In this document: one piece after another, positions 1 to 9,245 of the stretch
How the letters are laid out: each line of letters begins with the position of its first letter
Position numbering within the stretch: the first letter of the stretch is position 1
The notes under the pieces: generated by a model
Database searches by the model: none
The model's input: the letters and a program-made list of their open reading frames with translations, nothing else
Told to the model about the DNA's origin: nothing
Assembly: GCA_000226015.1 (NCBI GenBank)
Contig: JH153502.1
Span: forward strand, 30,431-58,109
Reading direction: 5' to 3'
DNA: 27,679 bases
Origin: Mnemiopsis leidyi
Lineage: Eukaryota; Ctenophora; Tentaculata; Lobata; Bolinopsidae
Position numbers and translations under genes: made by a program

Positions 1-309
1 TAAAGTGGTTTCCTTGATTATCAAGAATACGTGGTAAGTGGTTCCTTGGTAATCAAGAAATACGTGGTAAGTGGTTTCCTTGGTAATCAAGAAATACGTG
101 GTAAGTGGTTTCCTTGGTAATCAAGAAATACGTGGTAAGTGGTTTCCTTGGTTATCTAGAAATATGTGGTAAGTGGTTCCCTTGGTAATCAAGAAATACG
201 TGGTAAGTGGTTTCCTTGGTAATCAAGAAATATGTGGTAAGTGGTTTCCTTGGTAATCAAGAAATACGTGATAAGTGGTTTCCTTGGTAATCAAGAAATA
301 TGTACTTGG
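1..309. repeat. 34-bp minisatellite, about 9 copies
   Basis: Nine head-to-tail copies of a 33-38 bp unit (core ggtttccttggtaatcaaga). Units begin near 1, 35, 68, 102, 136, 170, 204, 238 and 272, and the last is extended by 4 bp. Divergence is a few substitutions per copy, so the array is young or being homogenised. It starts at the window edge and may extend further left. It probably lies in an intron of the + strand gene whose exon begins at 629. Confidence 0.95.
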
Positions 310-554
310 TAAGTAGATTCCATAGTAACATAGTAAAATTCCATAGTTACTAAAATCCGTAGTGAAAATTTATGATAGCTGGTTGATGTCAAAACATATA
401 TGAATCGTACACAGTTTTAAAGTTAGAGTGTTAGACTTATGAAATAAAACGATTTTTACACAATACAGCATAGTCATATTGATTGTGATTAAGCAAATAA
501 CAAATATTGATGCCCTATCAGCAATATAAAATGACAAATTTTAATTGACTGCAC
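310..554. other. AT-rich non-coding DNA
   Basis: A short decayed remnant of the minisatellite (ccatagtaac/ccatagttac, about 322-350) is followed by AT-rich sequence with stops in all frames. No exon is seen. Confidence 0.6.
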
Positions 555-590
555 ATATAACTACCCTACATATATGTAGGGTAGTTATAT
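555..590. repeat. 36-bp perfect palindrome
   Basis: Bases 555-572 are the exact reverse complement of 573-590 (half-site includes ataactaccctacata), with no spacer. It could extrude as a cruciform. It lies 38 bp upstream of an exon acceptor. A truncated echo, ctaccctata, follows at 601. Confidence 0.9.
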
Positions 591-628
591 ATGTACATAG
601 CTACCCTATAAGTGATACAGCTTCCCAG

Positions 629-1623
629 GTTCTCGCTGGACAACAGAAGACTCTACGTGTTTAAGGAAGTCGCTAAGAAGGGGGTTTTTACTCAGATACC
701 TGTTATTGATACACCATCCTCAGAGGTAGGACGACTCTGATGCTCGTTAAATTAGTGGATCTTATAAAAACTTGTCCTCTTCTTTTTAATTCTTAATCCA
801 AAAGCAGCAACACTTAAATCAGCTTATTCAACAGAAAATGCCAAAAATGTTCCTTGAGTTGAACTGTAAACTTTAAGTTCGCGCCTCAACCTCAAATTTA
901 ACAGTTTTTCGTGCCTCTATTTCAGACAAGGCGGTACTGTTTCTCTTACCTCTACCCCTCTATTTCAGACAAGGCGGTACTGTTTCTCTTTCCTCTACCC
1001 ATCTATTTCAGACAAGGCGTTACTGTTTCTCTTACCTCTACCCCTCTATTTCAGACAAGGCGGTACTGTTTCTCTTACCTCTACCCCTCTATTTCAGACA
1101 AGGCGGTACTGTTTCTCTTACCTCTACCCTCTATTTCAGACAAGGCGGTACTGTTTCTCTTACCTCTACCCCTCTATTTCAGACAAGGCGGTACGGTATC
1201 GAGACAAAGTTGACAACAATGAACGCTGGAAGACAGGTAACAGTGAGAGGAGCTGCAGTTCGGACTGTGGCTATAACTAAGTGTCACTATTGTCTGAAGG
1301 AGTGTAAAACAGCGGGACATCTCTCACTGCACTGTCAGGTTGGATTGTCTGTACCTGTCTGTCTGTACCTGTCTGTCTGTACCTCTCTGTCTGTACCTCT
1401 CTGTCTGTATTTGTCTGCCTGTATTTGTCTGCCTGTACCTGCGTGCCTGTACCTGTCTGTCTGTCTGTCTGTATGTCCCTGTCTTTTTGTACCTCTATGT
1501 CTACTTGTCTTATTGCACTGCCAGGTAAGATTGTCTGTACCTGTCTGTCTGATTTCCTTGTCTGTAAATACATGTATCTTTCTCGGTCTCACTGTTCGTC
1601 AGGTTTCAGGTTTAACTAGCTGA
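629..1623 (+). CDS. 3' part of an unidentified gene with LDNRRL motif and Cys/His-rich end
   Basis: At least two exons. Exon A is 629-725 (acceptor cttcccag, donor GAG|gtagga; 1 nt + 32 codons) and begins FSLDNRRLYVFKEVAKKG. Exon B is 1183-1338 (acceptor ctatttcag; 52 codons) and contains TRRYGIETKLTTMNAGRQ, VTVRG and CHYCLKECKTAGHLSLHC, whose Cys/His spacing could bind zinc. Both meet in phase 0. The combination of an LDNRRL motif, a KLTTxNxG motif and a VRG motif looks like a conserved domain, but I cannot name the family. The end is uncertain. If exon B is spliced at CAG|gttgga (1338) to the acceptor gttcgtcag (1602), six residues VSGLTS and TGA (1621-1623) follow. If it is not spliced, the frame reads through a TGTC-rich microsatellite to the same stop. 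A near-copy of the donor, CAG|gtaaga, lies at 1525. The 5' exons lie outside the window or were not recognised. Confidence 0.65.
726..913 (+). other. Intron, 5' part
   Basis: Intron sequence between the LDNRRL exon (donor at 726) and the 43-bp acceptor array. Nothing else is seen. Confidence 0.6.
914..1195 (+). repeat. 43-bp array carrying seven 3' splice sites
   Basis: Seven copies of a 43-bp unit (one is 42 bp). Each contains a pyrimidine tract, the acceptor ctatttcag and then acaaggcggtac. The bases after the AGs are 926, 969, 1012, 1055, 1098, 1140 and 1183. The last copy abuts the real exon, so each unit duplicates the intron end plus the first 12 bases of exon B. The consensus unit has no stop codon in any forward frame, and this makes a spurious long ORF across the array. 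Confidence 0.93.
1340..1560. repeat. TGTC/TGTACC microsatellite
   Basis: Low-complexity tract of tgtctgtacctg-type units. A second, diverged copy of the exon-end sequence (cactgccag followed by gtaagattgtctgtacct, about 1517-1542) mirrors 1330-1356, so the donor region has been duplicated with the microsatellite between the copies. ORFs on both strands here are simple-sequence translations. Confidence 0.85.
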
Positions 1624-1697
1624 TTTAGCTGATCTCAGCAGACAAGTGCATAAATACATATTTTGTGGTTGTTGTAAATGCTATGCGGTATTAAGCG

Positions 1698-4600
1698 TCA
1701 AGCTGAAGTTTGAACCGGAGACCTGACCCTTAAATTAGGTTCATTCTTGCCCCTACTCTGGCTCATGAAAACGTCCTCCTTGGCAGTGACCGCCACCACT
1801 GCTGTAGTAGAAGACAACACAGCACTGGATACCACTCCTTGCTGCCTCCCACAGAACAGCCCTGCAATCTCTCCAACTACGAAGTTCCTGAACTTCCCGT
1901 TGGTCTTGAGGTAGATGACCGGGTTTGACACCACGTTTAGTCCCATCATGCTCAGAACTAGAGCTTCCCACCAGACCGGCTGTTTCTCTGGAGCTACACG
2001 GTCCCACACTGAGTTGGCCACTGCCAAGCTGTAGGATAACACGAACACCCACGTGATCGAGGCCAGGGTTATCAGCGTAGATTTAGGTGTTCCTGAACCC
2101 GCCCTGTTGCCACGGTAACGGACTGTCCCTGCTATGGCGATGTTTATTGCCGATATCAGGATCAGGGGTAGTCCGATAGTGGCGATGACGAACATACTGG
2201 TTACAACTTTTGCAAGGTGGGGCGTGGTGGGGTTTTCTTTGTTTTTAAAGTTGGAGGAAGCACAGGAAAGTGCTGAGGGGCCGAAGTAGGCATGGCAACC
2301 TTGAAGCAAACTGAAGATAGGGAAGGCGAGAATGATGAGGATCTCTATAGCGAGTGTTAGTCTGACTACTCTTCTAATTCTTCTCTTGTTTTTGTGGATA
2401 CGTCGTAGCGACCAAATTCTGTACACTGTAATAAAGGGTATGTTAGGTCACTATGGTATGCTTTACTACCGTATAAGTTTAAGATTAAGTTAGGTTTTAC
2501 GTAAACCTTTCATGAAGGTACAATTTATGATAATGTTCCGATTGAGAATTTTGATTGTTGCAAAGTAACATATTTTCGACAAAGCATGATAAATATTAAA
2601 CAGTAAGAAGCGAAAAATTGGGTTGTATTTAATTTAAATTGATAATCAAAACGAAATCGACATCATGCACTCAAATATTATGTCTTTTTCAAACTATTCA
2701 ATCTTACAAATATCAAAAAATTTACTTTATCAAGAACAATATCACTGCCCATGTGCGTTTTGCAAGTAAAAACAATCGTTTTCACAGGAGGGAATTTTTC
2801 AGTTCAGTATAGTTATACTTTTGTTTGTCTTCTAGATTTAACAACACCGAATCGCATTACTCATTGGGGCCTTAAGTCTATAATGTTCTTTTCTCAAAAA
2901 TATCAGAAGGTCCGACTTAGGATTTGAAATATTCGGAAGCATTTGCAAATGTGTTCAGCTGTATCAATTCTGGATAACTATACTCCGCTTATCAATCATC
3001 ATTTACCGTATACATTTGCTCTATCATTCTTAACGACATAGCTAGCACCAGCGTCCGATATTCCCACACCACTCGAGCACCTTGCTTTGACTAAGTACAG
3101 GATTAGGCCAATCAGCGAGCCAGCAACAAAACCAGCACCCAGACCAATTCCAAGATAGAGCATACCCTTATCATCGTCTTTGTTGTCGTTTTTGTCATGG
3201 TCTTTATCATGATCCTCATCGTCATCTTTTTTATTTTCCGAACAATCTTCACGGCAAACTGGTAGCGAGATGAATTCGAAATTGTCCTCTCCCAAACAAA
3301 CTACCTCAATATCCGAGCCACTTGTCATATTATAACCATCAGCACACCCCACTGAGACCTTACTCTTATAAGGAAGTGGAAGTTCCGGTTCCACCTTCAC
3401 TCCCACCCAGGACTCAGGTAGATTGGTACACTCCGGAGGTGCCAAGTACTCCACCGCTGCTCGGTCATTCAACTCGTTAAACTCAAAATACTCAAACTGC
3501 ATGTTCATCTGAGCGGTGCAGCCTCTGCAGTCGGGATTGTAGTAGTCTCGGTCGTTGTAGCTGTACGAGTAAACTTTGACTCCGTTACATTGAACCTCTA
3601 GCCGATACGGAGTCAGCTCCACTTTCCAGGTTTTCTCACTGTCGTCAGGAACGTTTGTGAATGGAGTTTTAGCGTAGTTCTGCCCATCATCGCATCTGTT
3701 ACATTGATCAATCCAAAACTGGTAATCGTCGTTGTCCCAGTTTATATCGACTTTCTTCTCCACCGCCAAGTCTGATGTGTAGAGAGTGATGTGAGTGTAT
3801 TGCTTAAGAGCTGATGCGTTGTTCGTCTTGAATTCTATCGGGTACAGACTCAGTCGGTTAGGAAGACGAACTTTGGGTAAATCCTGCCAGGTTCCTGCTG
3901 AGTCTTTATATCGGGATGTTGCTGTGTCAAACGGCATGAATTTTATCTCCTTTACCTGCCGTTTCCAGGTATCTTCTTCAGCGCTGGGAAAATCAAACGT
4001 CTTCTCTTTTCCATCACAACTAATCGTGAAATTTTTGTCCGTTTTTGAAATCTTCCAATTATGTGTAGGTCCAGTCAAATTGAAATCAGTAATTACCTCT
4101 CCTAATAATCCTGGAGCCACCAGAAGTACGAATGGAGACGAATCTAGAATATAGCTGATCTGGATGGAGTATTGGTCAACTTCAGGATATGCCTCAATAT
4201 ACACCGTGTCTCCAAGCCTGCTGTCTGTCTGTATCTCTACAGGCGTAACGTCCAGGTCTACAGACGTAATGAACGGTCGTCTAGGAACAGCTGTCCACTG
4301 TCTCCCATCCTCTCCACAACATAGCGGCAGGAGAAGGACAGTGTAGAGAAGTAGATGGAGAAGGTTCATGAAGTAGCGAACGATTCGAACAGAACGGTGA
4401 ACGGTGCTCAGATTTGACAAATTTACGCGGGACTGCTTCAGTAAACGGAAGATAACGTTACAGTTCGAGTCGAATATGCAATGTTGTTACACTTGGACTG
4501 ATAACCGGAATTTTAATTTCTGCCTCGTCAAGTCATGAGATCACGATTTAGCGAGACTCAAACTTGTATCAACTTACAGTGACGTTCTCGTGTCAGCCGA

Positions 4601-6747
4601 AAACCAGCAAATTCTAAACACAAAAGTACATCGTCATCTAGTTTGGCACAATGTCACCGTGATAGCCTAAGGGTTTTAAAGCGTATCGTATTTCGATATC
4701 TCCTTATTCTGTAGTGTACTAGTGTAAGGTCACGACTCACGTTTTCGATCACGTGATTGTTTCAGTTAGAGTTATCTAGACCGTTACAGTGACTGTCAAA
4801 AGTATAAGGCCGCAATGCTATCAAGCCCTAGCCGGGCACTCGGTTTTATCCCGCAATTAATCAGCATTGCAATTATAGAGGGTTTCAGTCGACATTTTCA
4901 TCTATGGCTATCAGAATTCAGATCGAATCATTTTGAATATAGAATAACGTTTTTGAGAACTTCGGGTCTTTTGGTTAAATCAATATGCCCATTCGGATGA
5001 CTGACAGATTTTATTCTAGACTGAAGCCTCAATTTCTGGTTGTATCAATTGGACAAATTGGTACGTTATGTCAAACTGAAATCGCAGTATTGTATTGATG
5101 GTTTCACGTCCAGCTTTGCATAAAGAATTTACAAGCATTTTAAAATAACGCTCGGATTGTGAATACTGCAATTTTCACTTACTAGCGAAAGAATCTCGAA
5201 CTTTAGAAATAATGCTATTAACAAGAATTCCGCCCCTGGACGGTACAATCACACATTCCAAACAGGAATATTCCGCACTTACCAGATAGATCTAGAATGA
5301 TGAGAATCTCAATGATAAGAGGAACGTTGAAGAAGAACCCTACCACCCAGCACCCTGTGTCACCTAACACCCATCTGTAAAAATTAGGGGAGTGAGATTG
5401 ATGTAAGTGTTCTGTACCTTACACTACCCAGCACCCTGTGTCTCCTAACACCCATCTGTAAAATTAGTGGAGTGAGATTGGTGTAAGAGTTCTGTATCTT
5501 ACACCACCCAGCACCCTGTGTCTCCTAACACCCATCTGTAAAAATTAGGGGAGTGAGATTGGTGTAAGAGTTCTGTACCTTACACTTGTCTTGAGAAAAT
5601 GCACGTTGTAATGTTAGACTCCTTCTTCTCTGGGGTTTAGAAGCTTCATCCTTCATCTAGTATTGGCTTTAGTTCGAATTAGAAGCTTCATAATTCATCT
5701 AGTATTGGCTTTAGTTAGAAATAGAAGCTTCATCTTTAATCTAGTATCGGCTTTAGTTAGAAGTAGAAGCTTCATCTTACATCTAGTAACGGCTTTAGTG
5801 CGAAATAGAAGCTTCATCTTTCAACTTGAGTTGTCATCTCAAGGTTGCAGGTGAGGATCAATTCTAAGTCGAAAGTCGATGTAATACCTTAACTCTCCGG
5901 TTTTTAGATTGTCATCCACTGTACAAACTAAAATAGGTGGCCTCGGCTTTCTGTGTTTCGTAACAAATAACTCATTAACTCACCTGTTTGCTAGTATAGT
6001 TGTTAGCATTGGTAGGAAGTTAAGGAGAGAGGTAAATATGTCGGCCACTGCTATCCCATGCACGAAAATCAGTGTGATGTTATCCAGTTTTAACGCCTGT
6101 AGGTGTAACATTCATATTTCGTGTTCCTGATGTTGAATTTGTGTACAGAAAAGCATTCAAACTATAGATCTCTCTATGGATTTCTTACAGTTATCTCCTA
6201 GCCAAGGTTCAACAGTTGTCATGGTCAAGTTGCTATGGCGACACAATCAAATCGCCATGAAACTAATGAAACTAAATGAAAACGTTGTATTAAATTATGC
6301 TAAAGGGTTGCTGATCATTGTCATTAGCGGAGTTTCTAATGACAATGATCTGCGATGGATATAAACGGGGTATCATAACAACGATTCACCTTACGCCGTA
6401 GAGATCCGTACAGTACTACAATATTACCAAAAACTCCAACAATGATCACTACCATTAGATACAGTGATACCACGTGCCTGTAGAATGTTGGAATTTAATG
6501 ATAAACACTGTAATCAAAATGTTAGAATATTTTATACTAGGTAAATTTACTAGTACATGCTTTGTGGCTGAGAATTAAAAAAGTCGCTTAGTTTGCTCTA
6601 TAGTGCAATGATCACTCAGTTAAATCAAAGTCAGTTATTTAACACGTACCAAAATGGGGATCTGAGCTCGAGTTTGAGAAGAAGTTTTCGTGAGTGAGAA
6701 ACACTAGTATTGTTAACCGAGAACATGCTGCGGAAAATGGTTGTCAT
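1698..6747 (-). CDS. Rhodopsin-like 7TM receptor, five exons, about 372 aa
   Basis: Exons in order: 6747-6650, 6477-6390, 6096-5984, 5374-5283 and 2425-1698. All have GT..AG junctions and compatible phases. The predicted protein starts MTTIFRSMFS at the first ATG after an in-frame stop, with an NNTS glycosylation site in the N-terminus. TM1 (about 36-60) contains VGVFGNIVV. TM2 contains HGIAVAD. The first extracellular loop and TM3 contain WVLGDTGCW (Cys 108). TM3 ends LDLSVYRIW, so the usual D/E-R-Y motif is Y-R-I (132-134). TM4 is about 150-171, TM5 about 202-228 with its proline, TM6 about 246-271 with SITWVFVL but no CWxP proline, and TM7 carries NPVIY (298-302). It is a plasma-membrane receptor, presumably G-protein coupled; the ligand is unknown. 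It resembles the intronless receptor at 14423 in TM6-TM7. The fourth intron (2426-5282) holds another complete gene. Confidence 0.85.
2426..2998 (-). other. 3' part of receptor intron 4
   Basis: AT-rich sequence between the nested gene's stop codon and the acceptor of the last receptor exon (ctttattacag, read on the - strand). It must include the 3' UTR of the nested gene. No further exon is seen. Confidence 0.6.
2999..4420 (-). CDS. Type I membrane protein: two related ectodomain modules, sushi-like domain, TM
   Basis: Intact 473-codon ORF without introns. Met18 (4369) begins a typical signal peptide, MNLLHLLLYTVLLLPLCCG, so translation may start there rather than at Met1. The ectodomain has two related modules, about 49-160 and 165-325. 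They share a W-K-[IV]-x6-8-[FL]-x-[IV]-x-C-[DN]-G core (NWKISKTDKNFTISCDG and TWKVELTPYRLEVQCNG). Residues 331-390 have the four-cysteine spacing of a sushi/CCP module (C331, C359, C375, C389), with Phe where Trp is usual before the last Cys. A D/K-rich charged stalk (391-419) precedes one TM helix (about 420-444, with GxxxG-type glycine spacing) and a 29-residue tail. The likely role is an adhesion or recognition surface protein; no enzyme motif is seen. I do not recognise the family of the repeated module. It lies on the same strand as, and within intron 4 of, the 7TM receptor gene. Confidence 0.85.
   Translation of the reverse strand: MSNLSTVHRSVRIVRYFMNLLHLLLYTVLLLPLCCGEDGRQWTAVPRRPFITSVDLDVTPVEIQTDSRLGDTVYIEAYPEVDQYSIQISYILDSSPFVLLVAPGLLGEVITDFNLTGPTHNWKISKTDKNFTISCDGKEKTFDFPSAEEDTWKRQVKEIKFMPFDTATSRYKDSAGTWQDLPKVRLPNRLSLYPIEFKTNNASALKQYTHITLYTSDLAVEKKVDINWDNDDYQFWIDQCNRCDDGQNYAKTPFTNVPDDSEKTWKVELTPYRLEVQCNGVKVYSYSYNDRDYYNPDCRGCTAQMNMQFEYFEFNELNDRAAVEYLAPPECTNLPESWVGVKVEPELPLPYKSKVSVGCADGYNMTSGSDIEVVCLGEDNFEFISLPVCREDCSENKKDDDEDHDKDHDKNDNKDDDKGMLYLGIGLGAGFVAGSLIGLILYLVKARCSSGVGISDAGASYVVKNDRANVYGK
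4421..5282 (-). other. 5' part of receptor intron 4 and upstream region of the nested gene
   Basis: Non-coding. It must hold the promoter of the nested membrane-protein gene. No TATA box or other element could be placed confidently. Confidence 0.5.
5345..5585 (-). repeat. 80-bp array duplicating the acceptor and start of receptor exon 4
   Basis: Three tandem copies of an 80-81 bp unit. Read on the - strand, each has a pyrimidine-rich acceptor ending ttttacag followed by exon sequence coding for WVLGDTGCW. Candidate exon starts are 5374 (the real exon, which continues through TM3), 5455 and 5535. The two upstream copies leave the exon sequence soon after GCTGGGT and run into stops (GTGTAAG), so they look like decoy 3' splice sites or mini-exons. 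Confidence 0.9.
5639..5830. repeat. 42-bp minisatellite, about 4.5 copies
   Basis: Units starting agaagcttcat at 5639, 5681, 5723, 5765 and 5807, exactly 42 bp apart. Because 42 is a multiple of 3, it makes a spurious + strand ORF with a 14-residue repeat. It lies in receptor intron 3 (5375-5983). Confidence 0.92.
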
Positions 6748-8374
6748 GAGTGATATGGGATATCTAAAAGCAAGTTCGTTTAAAAACTACAATCTACTGA
6801 GTAAAAAAGTACATATTGTCTAAATTACTTTTGAACGTAAACTCTTCCAAAACGGTTGTGTGGCGTGTGCCATTCTTTTATTAAACCACCGATCTCTCTT
6901 ATCAAACTCGAACAATGGAGTGAGATTGAAAGTAGAATAGAATTCAATCATTTGGCAATTATTCACTTATGTACAAGTTTCAAATAGTAAAATAACGGCA
7001 ACCCGAAGATGTCTCATAGTTATTGGGGAATTTTTTGATAAAACATTACGACGCAATCTGTTGACCGACAAAATCAATGTCTTACAATATCTTTGAATTA
7101 TTTGAATTAATGTTGATCGAAATGTGTCAAGCGTCTGTCAAAAATTTGCTGAATGGCGTCAAGGTTTGATTAGTATCGATTAAATTGTGTGAAAGTAGTG
7201 CCAAATAGAGACGAGAACTTTGTTCAGTGTCTAATTTGAATTATGGTTGGTAAATATCGAATTTTCCATTAAAAACCGCCATATCTTATCAACGGTCCTT
7301 TCTGATATAGATTACAGCTAGGTTTCCTATTGGGCGAAGATGGGCGCGGACTATAGTGTGCGTTTGCCTGATATAGATTAGGGCTAATAAGTCAAGAATT
7401 TTCCATTAAAAACCGCTGATGATTTATCAACGGGCCACTTTGATTGGAGCTTGGAGTAACAGATTGTTAATGTACCATGTTCAATAATCCACCGGCCGCT
7501 AGTTGAAAACTTAGTGCTGTGGAAATCATCTGAGATAAATTTAAATGGACCTTAGATCTGGGCAAATGGATAAATTACACTCATGTTTAAAATTGGCACC
7601 AGCGTGGCTGTCCACTGGAGGCCATTCCTGTCTTTTTGCAAAGCGTTTACCTTTGAAAAATGACTAGTCAAATAAAACAACTTCGCTTTTATCCATAGCC
7701 ATGTTTGCAATTAACTGCAATACGATCAAACAGCTATTAGGCGGTTCTTAAGCGGCCTTTAAACAGTTTTCAAGGGGCTTTTTTTGGCGGCGGGAGCTGT
7801 TCGAGTGTTCGACTGGTTGGCTAAAAAACTAAGATTCCTTTTCTTCGAGGAATGTAGATTGAACTGTGCAAGTCCTGGCGACTGAAATTGCAAAGTAGCT
7901 TTGATGACTGGATGTGAAACGCCCTTTTGCTATCAAACATTAACGCTGTGTTCCTGCTGCTATCTTGACTATTGAAGTAATTATGGAAAATTTATGAGAC
8001 AAGAAATGATCGGAAAATAGTCATAATCTTTCTCAAGCAAAACATCGTGGATGAAGTTGATTCTTGGCGCCTCCCGCTATTCTAACAGAGTAATACAATT
8101 TTATCAGTTCTTAGGACCGTTATGAGTACTGAATACTGATGCTTTTAGTTGGCTGGTTGTGTTTACGGCCGAATTAGAATTACTAGCAGGGACCCAGTCC
8201 TTCGCCAGGCTAATCCTTGACAAAATCTGCCATGTATGACATCCCCAACAAGTTAAGTATCATACCATCTTTTTCAACAAAAATTTTAGAAAAGTCGTGA
8301 TAGCCTGAGCTATAAGAATCATTAGACCAAACGTAGGAAAAGAGACTTCTGCCGCCTTCCTGTAAATGTATCTT
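6748..8374. other. Gene-poor interval with a short direct repeat
   Basis: No convincing exon. The block gaattttccattaaaaaccg occurs at 7259 and 7396 (offset 137), each followed by a similar atcaacgg stretch, and ctgatatagatta occurs at 7302 and 7368. These look like fragments of a repetitive element. The region upstream of 6748 should hold the receptor promoter. Confidence 0.5.
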
Positions 8375-8405
8375 GCCGCTTTATATGCAATGCATATAAA
8401 GCGGC
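8375..8405. repeat. 15-bp inverted repeat with 1-bp loop
   Basis: gccgctttatatgca (8375-8389) is the exact reverse complement of 8391-8405, separated by one base. It is about 145 bp upstream of the orphan exon at 8550. It could form a hairpin in RNA or a cruciform in DNA. Confidence 0.9.
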
Positions 8406-8549
8406 ATATTATGCATCTTTTTTATTGTAGAAGTTTATTAACCATCGGTAAGATGTTAATGTCTTTCTATACTTTCCTGTAAGTTTTATTGTCTTACCGG
8501 TAATCTTTAATCTTAAAGGTTCGATGATATCCAAATCTTGTCTTGACAG

Positions 8550-8697
8550 GAGGACCACCTTGAAGAGTACAAAGAAGAAACGAGAGCCACGTTCCTCACG
8601 ATTGATCAATTTCTGCTAAGCAAAGACTTTGCCATTAAGGACGACCTGATGATTTCACTGGAGCGACTTCAGGTTCGGAAAATTGTCAACTGTTTAG
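8550..8697 (+). CDS. Orphan internal exon, unidentified gene
   Basis: Open for 49 codons plus 1 nt between a good acceptor (cttgtcttgacag) and a donor (G|gtacaa). The peptide is charged and helix-like: it starts EDHLEEYKEETRATFLTIDQ, continues FLLSKDFAIKDDLMISLERL and ends QVRKIVNCL. Its composition is far more protein-like than neighbouring chance ORFs. I recognise no family. The partner exons are uncertain. A phase-compatible terminal exon is 12460-12599 (acceptor gattgcag, starts PNLLKSTDSF, TAG at 12597); a shorter alternative starts at 8797 and reaches a stop within 13 codons. No upstream exon was found. Confidence 0.5.
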
Positions 8698-9070
8698 GTA
8701 CAAATATTAATTATTTTATCATACGGGCGATTTTTGATAAATCGCTGTCATGCGAATTGGGAAACAGTTGAGGACAGCATTCTGCCTTGCAGAATTCCAC
8801 CATACAATGGTGAAAAAAGTTTCATGGTGAAAAGATGCTGTCATTTACTTTGTTCTTTGAGATGCGAAACTTAGCTCTCATTGTCCAAAATCGTCTAGAA
8901 ACCTTAATTGAAAATCCAGATGCTGTTTCAGTGGTATTAAGAGGGCTTGCAACTCGTTTTTCTCGAGTTTTTATTGGTTTAAGTGTAAAATTGGCGAAAG
9001 ATTTAAGCCATGGAAATTGCAATTTTTCAGGTCAAAACTCAAAAGTAACTCTCATTTACAATTAAACAAT
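8698..9070. other. Non-coding with local inverted repeat
   Basis: gacagcat (about 8773) and atgctgtc (about 8834) are inverted copies flanking a short tract with further self-complementary pieces (caccat/atggtg). ORFs of 66-76 codons on the two strands across 8822-9065 overlap one another and show no family motif. Confidence 0.4.
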
Positions 9071-9245
9071 ATACGGTAATACCACTATTGGTAGTGCAAT
9101 TACCATATTAATACCACGAGCTTGCGAGTGGTATTCATGCAATAAATTCACGAGCTTGCGAGTGGACTTGTTGAAGTAATTTCACGAGCTTGCGAGTGGA
9201 ATTACGTATGGTAATTGTAATACCAATAGTGGTATTACTGTATTA
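9071..9245. mobile_element. MITE-like palindromic element with internal 34-bp repeats
   Basis: About 47-bp terminal inverted repeats (left arm contains ggtaataccactattggta; right arm contains taccaatagtggtattac) with a few mismatches. Between them cacgagcttgcgagtgg occurs three times, at 9115, 9149 and 9183, exactly 34 bp apart. There is no coding capacity. This fits a non-autonomous DNA transposon; target-site duplications could not be defined. Confidence 0.7.

Noticed and set aside
1..309. CRISPR array
   Set aside because: Units are contiguous with no unique spacers, in a spliced eukaryotic genome; it is a minisatellite.
911..1213. 100-codon + strand ORF
   Set aside because: It is a translation of the stop-free 43-bp splice-acceptor array; only the part after 1183 belongs to an exon.
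1277..1592. Overlapping minus-strand ORFs rich in Arg, Gln, Asp and Thr
   Set aside because: Antisense reading of the TGTC/TGTACC microsatellite.
5663..5854. ORF with a 14-residue repeat
   Set aside because: A 42-bp minisatellite inside a receptor intron, opposite in strand to the gene; the repeat length alone keeps the frame open.
7760..7902. Possible minus-strand terminal exon after acceptor gcaatttcag
   Set aside because: About 40 open codons ending in a Lys/Ala-rich stretch, but no upstream partner or family motif; similar frames occur nearby by chance.
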